From contig JAJDZD010000074.1 in NCBI GenBank assembly GCA_022824865.1, positions 1 through 35,578 of the forward strand: DNA of 35,578 nt, in the 5' to 3' direction. Positions 8,211 to 16,388 of the stretch are shown one piece after another (position 1 is the first letter of the stretch; the number at the start of each line of letters is the position of its first letter). The translations under genes and the position numbers were made by a program. The stretch comes from Chloroflexota bacterium (GTDB lineage Bacteria > Chloroflexota > UBA11872). The notes beneath the pieces were generated by a model. The model was not told the origin of the DNA. It worked only from the letters and a program-made list of their open reading frames with translations, and made no database searches.

Positions 8211-8939
8211 TCAGGGCTCGCCCAGGGCGTCGGCGTCGAGGGGGGTTCTGGGGAGGGTGTTGTAGCGGAAGGCGGCGTCGAGGACGCCGTTTAGCTGACG
8301 GCGGCGGGTGCCGGCATCGACGGTGTCAACCGTCGGTCGAATGGTCGCCTGCCAGTATTGGCGGGCGGCGACGCTGTAACTGCCGAGCACGTTAAGCAGC
8401 TTCAGATGGTATGAGGCGGCAATGCCGGGCGGGCTGAGCGCCTGCAGATCCTCCTCCGTGGCCTTGGCCAAATCGGCGAGCGCCAGCAATGCCACGAGGC
8501 GTCGTTCGTTGCTAATCGTCTCCCGCCGATGGGCCACATTGATGAGGCTGGCGTAGGCGGCGCCGCTCTCGAACCGGCGGCGCAGCCGGTCGGTGGCGTC
8601 CGTATACACGGACAGCCTGGTGTTTCCAGGCTGTGGGGTTGGGCGCGGCCTGGCGGTCGCCCCCAATGCTCGACCGGCGCGGCGGACGGTGGTGCCGTCG
8701 ATCAGCGGCAGGGCGGGCGACGTGGCAGCGGCGGTAGGCGTCCGGCTCTGTTGAATGGGATTCGGCGAGGCCGTACGGCGCTCCGCGGACGGCGAGCCGG
8801 TTGACGTGGTGCCGAGAACCGCGAGTAGCGCCACGGCCGCCGCCACGGATCCAAAGATCGCCAGGGCGGCCACGGTGCCGCCGGGGAGCGGCAGGCGGTG
8901 GAGGACGCGCCGCCGCGCCGCCTCCACGCGCCGGAGCAC
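8211..8939 (-). CDS. Membrane-anchored protein of unknown function
   Basis: A 242-aa protein I do not recognise. It has a short basic N-terminus (MLRRVEAARRRVLHR), one hydrophobic segment at about residues 23-43, a Ser/Thr/Pro-rich linker to about 110, and a predominantly helical C-terminal domain rich in Ala, Leu and Arg. The layout is that of a single-pass protein with an external helical domain. The start is GTG at 8939, only six bases after the trxB stop codon, so it probably shares the trxB transcript. A specific ribosome-binding site is not evident, which suggests translational coupling. The 52 bases between its stop and the convergent 709-aa gene hold no clear terminator. Confidence 0.6.
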   Translation of the reverse strand: MLRRVEAARRRVLHRLPLPGGTVAALAIFGSVAAAVALLAVLGTTSTGSPSAERRTASPNPIQQSRTPTAAATSPALPLIDGTTVRRAGRALGATARPRPTPQPGNTRLSVYTDATDRLRRRFESGAAYASLINVAHRRETISNERRLVALLALADLAKATEEDLQALSPPGIAASYHLKLLNVLGSYSVAARQYWQATIRPTVDTVDAGTRRRQLNGVLDAAFRYNTLPRTPLDADALGEP

Positions 8940-8945
8940 GTGGCG

Positions 8946-9893
8946 CTATCCGCTGGCGGCGCCGGCCGCGGCGGGCTGCTGGCTTTCGAGACGAGCGATG
9001 AACTTCTCGGCTTCCATAGCAGCCTGACAGCCTTCGCCGGCCGACGTGATGGCCTGGCGGAAGTAGTGGTCCTGGGCCTCGCCGGCCACAAACACACCCT
9101 CCACGTTGGTGTGCATGTAGCGGTTGGAAATGATGTAGCCGTCCTCGTCCATCTCCAGCTTGCCCTTGAAAATCTCCGTGTTGGGATCGTGGCCGATGAA
9201 GATGAAGAGGCCCTCGGTGGGGAAGTCTGACTCTTCGCCCGTGTGAACGTTCCTCAGGCGAAGCGACTGCACGGCCTGATCCCCCTGGACGCCGGTGACG
9301 ACGGTGTCCCAGACGTAGTCGATCTTGGGTTCGGCGCGGGCGCGGTCTTGCAGGTAGGGACCAGCGCGCAACTGGTCACGTCGGTGGATGACCGTGACCT
9401 CGGAAGCGAAGCGGGTGAGGAAGAGCCCTTCCTGGAGGGCGCTGTCGCCCCCGCCGACCACGGCCACGGGCTGGTCTTTGAAGAATGCGCCGTCGCAGGT
9501 AGCGCAGACGGAGACGCCGCGGCCCCAGAGCTCCTGCTCGCCGGGAATGCCCAGTAGCCGGGGACTGGCGCCGGTGGCGACGATGACCGAGCGCGCCTCG
9601 TAGGTGGCGGCCCGGCCGGTGAGGGTGAACGGCGGACCGTCGAAGTCAACCTCGGTGATCTGGTCGTAGACGATTTCGGCGCCAAAGCGCTCGGCCTGGC
9701 CCTGCATGCGCGCGGTGAGGTCGGGCCCGGTGATTTCCTCGAAGCCGGGGTAATTTTCCACGTCGTAAGTGGTGGCAATCTGGCCGCCCAGCGCATCGCC
9801 GGTGAAGACCAGCGTGGAGAGGTTGGCGCGCGCCGCGTAGATGGCGGCGGTCAGCCCGGCCGGTCCCGAACCAAGTATCGCGACATCGTGCAT
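8946..9893 (-). CDS. trxB: Thioredoxin reductase (NADPH)
   Basis: A 315-aa flavoprotein that passes electrons from NADPH through FAD and a redox disulfide to thioredoxin in the cytoplasm. It has the FAD-binding GSGPAG (8-13), the active-site CATC (Cys130, Cys133), the NADPH-binding GGGDSA (147-152) followed by HRR (170-172), and the C-terminal FAD motif GEAQDHYFRQA from 271. The family normally has Gly-Asp in that last motif; Glu272 is a conservative oddity. The start at 9893 is supported by GGGAGGA at a seven-base spacing and by the family's usual N-terminus. The open frame extends further upstream to 10631, but that part overlaps a rightward gene and is not real. Divergent from the solute-binding lipoprotein gene. 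Confidence 0.96.
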   Translation of the reverse strand: MHDVAILGSGPAGLTAAIYAARANLSTLVFTGDALGGQIATTYDVENYPGFEEITGPDLTARMQGQAERFGAEIVYDQITEVDFDGPPFTLTGRAATYEARSVIVATGASPRLLGIPGEQELWGRGVSVCATCDGAFFKDQPVAVVGGGDSALQEGLFLTRFASEVTVIHRRDQLRAGPYLQDRARAEPKIDYVWDTVVTGVQGDQAVQSLRLRNVHTGEESDFPTEGLFIFIGHDPNTEIFKGKLEMDEDGYIISNRYMHTNVEGVFVAGEAQDHYFRQAITSAGEGCQAAMEAEKFIARLESQQPAAAGAASG

Positions 9894-10010
9894 CGGGTCC
9901 TCCCGTACCTGACGCTTGCGGAAAGCCTGGCGCCCGCTCACGTAGCATCGTCGCATGACGAAAGAGCAGGTTCCGCGTAAATCCTGACACACCGGGCGGA
10001 TACAACTCGC

Positions 10011-11411
10011 ATGTTTACCGAACCTGAAGGCCGCGGCGTGAGCCGACGGGACGCGCTTCAGGTTGGCGTGGCGGCCGGCGCCGCGCTGTGCCTGGCCGCC
10101 TGCGGCGCGCCGATCGTGGTGGAGCGGGTGGTGGTGGTCCCCGAGGTGGTGGAACGCGAAGTCGTGGTGGAGCGCCCGGTCGTTACGGAACGCGTGGTGA
10201 TTGTCGAAAAGCCGGTCATCGTGGAACGCGAGGTTGTCGTGACACGTTTCGTCACCCCGCCGCCCACCGCCGCGGCGCTGACGGAACCAGCGCCGGAACC
10301 GGTGAAAGCGACGCTGTCCGCGGCCATCAATCCCGCATTGGCTCGTGGCGGCCCGCCGGACCTTGGCGCCATCGATTCCACCGCCGATCTGAAGCTGGAG
10401 GTGCTGGACCGGGGCGGTGACAGTTCCGCCCGACTGCTGGCGCGAGTGGCGGCCGGGGACCTGCCAGACCTGCTGATAGGCATCCCGGGCGGTCTGGTGA
10501 CCGCACTGGATGCACTGGAGGCATTGGCGCCAATGGATGCGGCGCTGGGCGAGGACCACGGATTCCTGGCGGAGATGCTGGCCCTGGGCCGGCGCGAGCG
10601 AGGACTGGTGGGATTGCCCGTGAGCGGGCATCCGACCTACCTGCTGGCCGGTCGGCGCAGGCTCGACCTGGCCGGGGTCCCCGAGGTGGGCTCCACCTAC
10701 GAGGCGCTGGAGCAGACCGCGCGTCGGCTAACCGACCCCGAAACGTACACCTACGGGTTTGGCGTGATTGCGGGACTACCCGAACTGGAGACGGTGGCGG
10801 GGTCGGCCGGGATCTTTCCCGCGGACGAGGCGGCCGTGCATGCCTGGCAGTGGTACGCGGACCAGTGGCTGCACGAGCGCACGGCGCCTCCGCCGAGCGC
10901 CTGGGACGGTCAGGGCTCGGCGGGGGAGGCGGTGCTGGAGGGGCGCGTGGCATTGACCGTGGCGCATGGCCGAGCGTTATCGCGGTTGGCCGCGCTGCCG
11001 CCCGAGCGGAGGTCCGAGTGGGAAGCGCTACCCCTCCCGTCCTGGCCTGAGGCCGAGCGTCGAGTCCCGATGGCGGCGGCGTTTATCGCGGCGGGACAGC
11101 ACGAGAATGGAGCAGCGGCGGACGCAGCGGTTGCCCTCGCAGGCCTGGCGCCAACGTTCAACGCCGGCCCGGCGACCCCGGCAAGCACGCCGGCGCTCAA
11201 CGACGAGGCGGCGCGGCTGGGGCTTGAACCGGACTTCCTGCTGGAGGCTCGCGACGCCTGGTGGGCGCCGATCGTGGAATCCGCGGGTTGGCAGGCTCGA
11301 GCCACGGACCTGGACGCCGCCGTGCATCACAGCCTGACGCTGGGCAGGCCGGCGGCTGAGGTTGCGGCCGAGCTACTGCCTCCGGCAACAGGAGCGAACT
11401 CAGTCGGCTAA
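10011..11411 (+). CDS. Tat-exported solute-binding lipoprotein (family 1-like)
   Basis: A 466-aa extracellular lipoprotein, probably the binding component of a sugar-type ABC importer. The N-terminus has a twin-arginine motif (SRRDALQ, 11-17), a hydrophobic stretch and a lipobox ending at Cys31 (LAAC). A valine/glutamate repeat linker follows (about 35-85: VVERVVVV, VEREVVVE and so on), a style common in Chloroflexota binding proteins. The rest resembles extracellular solute-binding protein family 1 (segments around DLPDLLIG, a central YGFGVIAG and a C-terminal helix-rich part), but identity to any specific subfamily is weak. The ATG at 10011 lacks a ribosome-binding site; GTG at 10038 (GAAGG at 10026-10030) is a plausible alternative that keeps the Tat motif. 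No permease genes flank it. The gene for Lgt, which lipidates such proteins, follows 83 bases later. Confidence 0.75.
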   Translation: MFTEPEGRGVSRRDALQVGVAAGAALCLAACGAPIVVERVVVVPEVVEREVVVERPVVTERVVIVEKPVIVEREVVVTRFVTPPPTAAALTEPAPEPVKATLSAAINPALARGGPPDLGAIDSTADLKLEVLDRGGDSSARLLARVAAGDLPDLLIGIPGGLVTALDALEALAPMDAALGEDHGFLAEMLALGRRERGLVGLPVSGHPTYLLAGRRRLDLAGVPEVGSTYEALEQTARRLTDPETYTYGFGVIAGLPELETVAGSAGIFPADEAAVHAWQWYADQWLHERTAPPPSAWDGQGSAGEAVLEGRVALTVAHGRALSRLAALPPERRSEWEALPLPSWPEAERRVPMAAAFIAAGQHENGAAADAAVALAGLAPTFNAGPATPASTPALNDEAARLGLEPDFLLEARDAWWAPIVESAGWQARATDLDAAVHHSLTLGRPAAEVAAELLPPATGANSVG

Positions 11412-11494
11412 CGCATCCAGGCCGCGGGCGGGCCGTCAGTAGGACGAGTCGGCAAGTACCATGGCCAAGACGCCATTTCGCGGACCGACTACCC

Positions 11495-12319
11495 ATGCCT
11501 GCCGTCGCCATTCCCTGGGATCCGGACCTCTTCGAGATCGGGGCGTTTCGGTTTACCTGGCACTCGCTCTTTTCAGTGGTCGGCATCCTGGTGGGCATCT
11601 GGGTGGCGCAGCGTCTGGGGCGTCGGACGACGATCTCAAGCGATCAGGTCACCACGCTGGCGCTGTGGGCGGTGGGCGGCGGCATCGTGACGGCCCGTTT
11701 CCTGTTCGTGATCGACAACCTGGACCTGTTTTCGAGCGACTGGGGGCGGATCTTTGCGGTAAACGACGGGGGAATCACCGTCTGGGGCGCGCCGCTGGGC
11801 GGCGCGCTGGCGCTGTCGCTGGCCGCCTGGTGGATGAAACTGGACGTGCGCAGCGGTTTGGACATCGGCGCGCCGGGGCTGATCCTGGGCATGGGGGTCG
11901 GCCGCATCGGCGACCTGATCAACGGCGAACATCACGCCCTGGCCACCGATTTGCCGTGGGCGGTGTATTACACGCACCCCAACGCCATCGGCCAGACCAC
12001 GCCCGTGCACCCGGCCACGACCTACGAAATGCTGGGCGACTTTGCGATCTTCGGCATCGCCATGTGGCTGGCGAGTCGGCATATCGGGCGGCTGTACATG
12101 TTCTGGACAGTGTTGGCGGGCTACGGCGCTATGCGCCTGGGCCTGCAATTCCTGCGCATCGATCAGCAGGAAATCCTGTGGGGACTCCAGCAATCGCAAA
12201 TCATCGGCGTGCTGGTCTTGGTGGCGTTTGCCGTGTGGGCGGTGATCAAACTCCGGACCCGGTTCACGACGCCGGCGGAAACACCGCAACGCGCGGCGCC
12301 GAAGAGGACCGGGCGCTGA
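11495..12319 (+). CDS. lgt: Prolipoprotein diacylglyceryl transferase
   Basis: An integral membrane enzyme (274 aa, about seven hydrophobic segments) that moves a diacylglyceryl group from phosphatidylglycerol to the lipobox cysteine of prelipoproteins. The signature GRIGDLINGE is at 136-145, with an HPATTYE motif at 172-178. The Lgt signature usually reads GRIGN; Asp140 stands in place of that Asn. The position matching the catalytic-region His of E. coli Lgt is Trp97 (GGITVWG), a variant also known from Gram-positive Lgt proteins. The start is ATG at 11495, matching the family N-terminus with its tryptophan-rich first helix. At least three lipoproteins in this window would be its substrates. 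The C-terminal tail is basic and cytosolic. Confidence 0.95.
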   Translation: MPAVAIPWDPDLFEIGAFRFTWHSLFSVVGILVGIWVAQRLGRRTTISSDQVTTLALWAVGGGIVTARFLFVIDNLDLFSSDWGRIFAVNDGGITVWGAPLGGALALSLAAWWMKLDVRSGLDIGAPGLILGMGVGRIGDLINGEHHALATDLPWAVYYTHPNAIGQTTPVHPATTYEMLGDFAIFGIAMWLASRHIGRLYMFWTVLAGYGAMRLGLQFLRIDQQEILWGLQQSQIIGVLVLVAFAVWAVIKLRTRFTTPAETPQRAAPKRTGR

Positions 12320-12372
12320 GTACGGCGCGCTACCCGGGCGTTTTCGCAAGCCGTTTATGAGACCATGGCCGG

Positions 12373-14364
12373 ATGATTCACGCTAACGGCGCGACGTTCC
12401 CGTTTGCGGCGATCGTCGGCCAGGACCTGATGCGCCTGTCGCTGGCGCTCAATGCGATCAACCCCAGCATTGGCGGGGTGTTGATTCGCGGCGAGCGCGG
12501 GACGGCCAAGTCCACGGCGGTGCGTGGGCTGGCGGCGGTATTGCCGGAGATCAAGGTGGCCACCTGCACGTACGGGTGCGCGCCCGGCTCGTTGAACGTC
12601 TGCGAGGAGTGCCGGGAGCGGCGCCTGAACGGCGACATCGAGTACACGACCCGGCAAGTTCGCGTGGTGGACCTGCCGGTGTCGGCAACCGAGGACCGGG
12701 TGATCGGGACGCTGGACCTGGAAGCGGCGCTGGCGCGGGGCGAGCGGAAGTTCGAACCCGGGTTGCTGGCGGCGGCGCACCGCGGGTTGCTGTACGTGGA
12801 CGAAGTCAACCTGCTGGACGACCACCTGGTGGACACGCTGCTGGACAGCGCGGCCTCGGGAACGAACCTGATCGAACGCGAGGGCGTGCAGTTCCGGCAT
12901 CCGTCCGAATACATCCTGGTCGGGACGATGAATCCCGAAGAAGGCGACCTGCGCCCGCAGCTTCTGGACCGGTTCGGACTGGCGGCTGAAATCCGCGGCG
13001 ACACCAATCCGAGCATCCGGGCCGAGATCGTGCGTCGGCGGATCGAGTTCGACGACGATCCGGCCGCGTTCCTTGACGAATGGACGGACGCCAGCGCCGA
13101 CCTGCAACAGCAGATCATTCGAGCGCGGGAGTTACTGCCCTCGGTGGCGATCGCCGACGAGATGTTGTCGCTGATCATCCACATCGCCATCGCGATGGGG
13201 GTGGACGGGCACCGGGCGGACATCGTGATGCACAAGACGGCCTCGACGATCGCGGCCTGGGAAGGTCGCACGGAGGTCACACGGGACGACATCCGGCGCG
13301 CGGCCGAGTTGGCGCTGCCCCACCGGCGACGACGCGATCCGTTCACGCCGCCGCACCTGGATCCGGACGAGCTTGACCAGGCCATCCAGTCGTTCGACGC
13401 CTCTCGCCAGGCCAGCGGCAGCGATGCGGCCGAGGCCGGGATGGAGAAGCGGCAGATGTCCGCGACCGGCGAGGAGACCGTGGCGGCGTCGGACCAGAAC
13501 GCCGGAGCGCCGACCCAGGCGGGCGCCGAGCGGCAGATCGATCCGGACTCGATTCCGGATTCGCCGACGGTGGCAGCGCACGAGCGGTTGCCGATGACAC
13601 GGCCGCGTTCGGGGCGTCGAACCCAACACGAGGTACAGGGACGGCGCGGGCGCTCGGTGCGCAGCCGCCACATGAAGCCGAACGACCCGCCGGACGTGGC
13701 GCTGCTGGACACGATACGGGCAGCGGCGCTGCGCGGGATCGGCGACGGAACGCCCAACATCACGCAGGACGACATCAGGATCCGGCGACGCATGCGCAAG
13801 GTCGGGAACCTGATGCTGTTCGTGGTGGACGGCTCCGGAAGCATGGCGGCACAGCGCCGGATGCAGCTGACCAAGTCGGCCGTGCTATCGCTGCTGGCGG
13901 ACGCCTATCAGCGGCGTGACCGGGTAGGACTGGTCACCTTCCGCAAGACCGACGCGCACGAGACCGTGCCGCCAACCAACAGCCTGGACCTGGCCCACGC
14001 CCGGATGCGCGAACTGCCCACGGGCGGCCGCACGCCGCTGGCGCAGGGACTGGACCTGGCGCGACGGGTGATCCTGCGCGAACGGGCGCGGGACGCCGAG
14101 ACGAAGCCGATCGTAATCCTGCTGACGGACGGCGTGGCAAACGTCGGCCTGGAGCCCGGGTCGGACCCGATTGACGACGCCATGCGGGCCGCACGACGAC
14201 TGGCGCTGGACCGGATTCCGGCGCTAGTGATCGACGCCGACCGACGGCGGGCGCGGCTGAGTCCGCTGCCCGACCTGGCGAAGTCGATGATGGCGGCGCA
14301 CGTGCGGCTGGACGCGCTGGCGTCGGGCGAACTGACCAGCCTGATCCGGCTGGCCACCGCCTGA
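12373..14364 (+). CDS. Fused ChlI-ChlD (magnesium/cobalt chelatase-type AAA+ ATPase with VWA domain)
   Basis: A 663-aa fusion of the two ATPase-side subunits of class I chelatases. An AAA+ domain (1-320) has Walker A GERGTAKST (40-48), Walker B LLYVDE with Asp143/Glu144, and an arginine-finger region near PQLLDRFG. A charged, disordered linker (about 330-440) follows, then a von Willebrand A domain with MIDAS DGSGSM (486-491) and TDG at 586. Four cysteines (65, 69, 77, 80) form a possible zinc knuckle, a feature of cobaltochelatase-like fusions. Such proteins power metal insertion by CobN/BchH-type subunits, but no large chelatase subunit or tetrapyrrole gene is nearby. An MoxR-like chaperone role is an alternative. 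The ATG at 12373 is the first usable one, because the ATG at 12364 runs into a stop codon. Confidence 0.88.
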   Translation: MIHANGATFPFAAIVGQDLMRLSLALNAINPSIGGVLIRGERGTAKSTAVRGLAAVLPEIKVATCTYGCAPGSLNVCEECRERRLNGDIEYTTRQVRVVDLPVSATEDRVIGTLDLEAALARGERKFEPGLLAAAHRGLLYVDEVNLLDDHLVDTLLDSAASGTNLIEREGVQFRHPSEYILVGTMNPEEGDLRPQLLDRFGLAAEIRGDTNPSIRAEIVRRRIEFDDDPAAFLDEWTDASADLQQQIIRARELLPSVAIADEMLSLIIHIAIAMGVDGHRADIVMHKTASTIAAWEGRTEVTRDDIRRAAELALPHRRRRDPFTPPHLDPDELDQAIQSFDASRQASGSDAAEAGMEKRQMSATGEETVAASDQNAGAPTQAGAERQIDPDSIPDSPTVAAHERLPMTRPRSGRRTQHEVQGRRGRSVRSRHMKPNDPPDVALLDTIRAAALRGIGDGTPNITQDDIRIRRRMRKVGNLMLFVVDGSGSMAAQRRMQLTKSAVLSLLADAYQRRDRVGLVTFRKTDAHETVPPTNSLDLAHARMRELPTGGRTPLAQGLDLARRVILRERARDAETKPIVILLTDGVANVGLEPGSDPIDDAMRAARRLALDRIPALVIDADRRRARLSPLPDLAKSMMAAHVRLDALASGELTSLIRLATA

Positions 14365-14408
14365 GCCGACCGGACTGGACCGGCGGATAGCCCTCCGCCA
14401 CGCCGACG

Positions 14409-14972
14409 ATGTCTGACGGGCCGCCTAAACGTGTGTGGGTCTGCGGGCTGTCGGGTTCCGGCAAGACGACCGTTGCGCGCCGTCTGGCGACGGTCCTGGA
14501 CGTGCCGCACGTGGAGCTCGACGCTCTGCACTGGCGCCACCATCCCGATTGGGGCATGCCTTCGGACGACGAATTCCTGCCCGACGTTCGGCAGGCCACG
14601 GCCGGTGACGCCTGGGTGGTGGAAGGCAACTACACGCGGTCGCGGGACATCTTCTGGCCGCGGGTCGAGCTGATGGTCTGGCTGGACTTGCCGCTGCGGG
14701 CGGCCTGCTGGCGGGTTTTTCTGAGGACGCTGCGTCGGATTCGAAGCAATGACCAACTGCTCTGGGGCGTGCAGCGGGAGACCGTTCGGAATGCGTTGCT
14801 GACCTGGGACGGGCTGGTGCTCTGGAACCTGCGGGTGCATCGGCGGCGGCACCGGACATACAGCGGGCTCGTGGAGGAGGCCGGAGTGCGCGGGACCGAG
14901 GTCGTGCGGCTGCGGAGTCAGCGCGCGGTCGACGCGTGGCTGGAGGAGTTTGAGCGTCGGGTCACGCCATAG
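14409..14972 (+). CDS. P-loop nucleotide kinase-like protein (FlaR/topology-modulation family)
   Basis: A 187-aa P-loop NTPase related to adenylate kinases and to proteins annotated as DNA topology modulation protein FlaR. Walker A is GLSGSGKTT near the N-terminus. The family traits ELDALHWR (substrate-region helix), WVVEGNY and an arginine-rich lid (RTLRRIRS, RRRHRTYS) are visible. The likely reaction is phosphate transfer to a small molecule or nucleotide, but the substrate of this family is unknown, and a role in topology rests only on old annotation. The gene lies 44 bases after the chelatase-type gene on the same strand, and there is no functional link that I can see. Confidence 0.75.
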   Translation: MSDGPPKRVWVCGLSGSGKTTVARRLATVLDVPHVELDALHWRHHPDWGMPSDDEFLPDVRQATAGDAWVVEGNYTRSRDIFWPRVELMVWLDLPLRAACWRVFLRTLRRIRSNDQLLWGVQRETVRNALLTWDGLVLWNLRVHRRRHRTYSGLVEEAGVRGTEVVRLRSQRAVDAWLEEFERRVTP

Positions 14973-15091
14973 CGCCCAATCTCGACGCTAGCTGACCATG
15001 TCGAATGGGCGGTATAGGCTGGGCGAACACCCGCGGCCTATGCGGCCCTCGGGTCTGCAGCCGGTGGGCCGCCGATGAATCGAGCGCGCCC

Positions 15092-16255
15092 GTGAAGATC
15101 CAATCGGTTACCCCGCTCACGTTCAACCCCGAGGTCTACTACGGCCGGGGGTCCTTCAACTACTGCTACGTCAGGATCGAGACCGACAACGGGCTGGTGG
15201 GTTTCGGCGAGTGTTCACTGATGCCCGGGGCGGTGGCCGGCGCGGTGGAGACCATCGGCGACTACCTCGTGGGTCGCGACGCGCGGCGGGTCGAACAGGT
15301 CTGGTCCAGCATGTATTACATGTGGCACAACGTGCGCGGCGGCGTGGTCTATATGTCGGCCATGAGCGGCATCGACATCGCGCTGTGGGACATCAAGGCG
15401 AAGGCGGCGGGGCTTCCCATCTACGAGATGCTGGGCGGGCCGATGCGGACGCGGCTGCGGTGCTACCGGGGGATCGGCGGGGCGAGCGCGGACGAGTTGG
15501 TGCAGAGCGCCAAAGAGGCCGTGGCCGACGGGTGGACGGCGATGAAATTCGATCCGCTGTCGACGGCGGGGTATTACCTGTCGCCGGCGCAGTTTGAAGA
15601 GGCTATCGCCAAGGTTGGGGCTGTGCGGGCGGAGGTTGGGCCGGACGTGGACATCATGGTCGAGACGCATGGGCGACTGAACCTGGCGATGATCCGCAAG
15701 CTGGCCGAGGGCATCGCCGAGTTCAAGCCGATGTTCCTGGAGGAGCCGTGCGGACCGGAGTACACGAAGGCGATGGAAAAGCTCTCGCAGGAGACCACCG
15801 TGCCGCTGGCGACCGGGGAGCGGCTGTACACGCGCTGGGGGTTCCGGGAACTGTTCGAGCGCGAGGCCGTGGCCTACGCGCAGCCGGACATCGGGCACTC
15901 GGGCGGGATCTCGGAGTTGCGAAAGATCGCCAGCATGGCGGAGGCGTATGGGATAGCGGTTGCGCCGCATAACCCATTCAGCCCGCTGAACTTCGTGGCC
16001 TCGGCGCAGGTGGACGCGTCGATGCCGAACTTCCTGATCCAGGAGAGCGGCAACTTCGGGATCGAGGGGCTGCTGAAGGAGCCGGTGCGAATCGTGGACG
16101 GGCACTACGACCTGCCGGCGGGTCCCGGGCTGGGCGTGGAGCCGGACGAGGACTTCATTGCGGCGCATCCGCCGCGGCCGGTTGAGCCGGAGCGCTGGCG
16201 GGAGCAGTCGATGGGGCGGCCGTATACGTTTGCGGGTGGGGAGGTCGAGGAGTAG
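15092..16255 (+). CDS. Enolase-superfamily sugar-acid dehydratase (D-galactonate dehydratase-like)
   Basis: A 387-aa mandelate racemase/muconate-lactonising-type barrel that removes water from a sugar acid by metal-assisted proton abstraction. Metal ligands are predicted at Glu191 (ETHGR), Glu217 (FLEEP) and Glu243 (TGER). Catalytic residues are His193, His293 (APHNP) and Glu318 (LIQES). The spacing reproduces that of D-galactonate dehydratase with a constant shift of eight, except that the first ligand is Glu rather than Asp. Exact substrate (galactonate, gluconate, fuconate or another) cannot be read from this. The start is GTG at 15092, where the family N-terminus (KIQSVTPLTF) begins; the open frame extends 29 codons upstream without similarity. 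A Gfo/Idh/MocA dehydrogenase follows 133 bases later, fitting oxidative sugar breakdown. Confidence 0.88.
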   Translation: MKIQSVTPLTFNPEVYYGRGSFNYCYVRIETDNGLVGFGECSLMPGAVAGAVETIGDYLVGRDARRVEQVWSSMYYMWHNVRGGVVYMSAMSGIDIALWDIKAKAAGLPIYEMLGGPMRTRLRCYRGIGGASADELVQSAKEAVADGWTAMKFDPLSTAGYYLSPAQFEEAIAKVGAVRAEVGPDVDIMVETHGRLNLAMIRKLAEGIAEFKPMFLEEPCGPEYTKAMEKLSQETTVPLATGERLYTRWGFRELFEREAVAYAQPDIGHSGGISELRKIASMAEAYGIAVAPHNPFSPLNFVASAQVDASMPNFLIQESGNFGIEGLLKEPVRIVDGHYDLPAGPGLGVEPDEDFIAAHPPRPVEPERWREQSMGRPYTFAGGEVEE

Positions 16256-16376
16256 GGCTGGAGAACGTGGGGGCCCTGGCCAAGGGCGCGGGCTGTGGTT
16301 CGACACGCTCCTCCGAAGACTCCGGAGCGGCTCACCACGAACGGGTGCGTGTCGACCGAGTGGGCCGTGGGCTCAC

Positions 16377-16382
16377 GGGAGG
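16377..16382 (+). promoter_or_regulatory. Ribosome-binding site that decides the start at 16389
   Basis: GGGAGG directly abuts an ATG at 16383 and is six bases before a second in-frame ATG at 16389. Spacing favours the second ATG as the true start. Confidence 0.7.
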
Positions 16383-16388
16383 ATGAGC

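Noticed and set aside
9894..10631. Long upstream extension of the trxB frame (leftward, to 10631)
   Set aside because: It overlaps the solute-binding lipoprotein gene, has His/Arg/Gln-rich shadow composition, and the family N-terminus plus GGGAGGA place the start at 9893.
16158..16388. Upstream extension of the Gfo/Idh/MocA frame at 16158
   Set aside because: It runs through the end of the dehydratase gene and has no family similarity; the ribosome-binding site is at 16377-16382.
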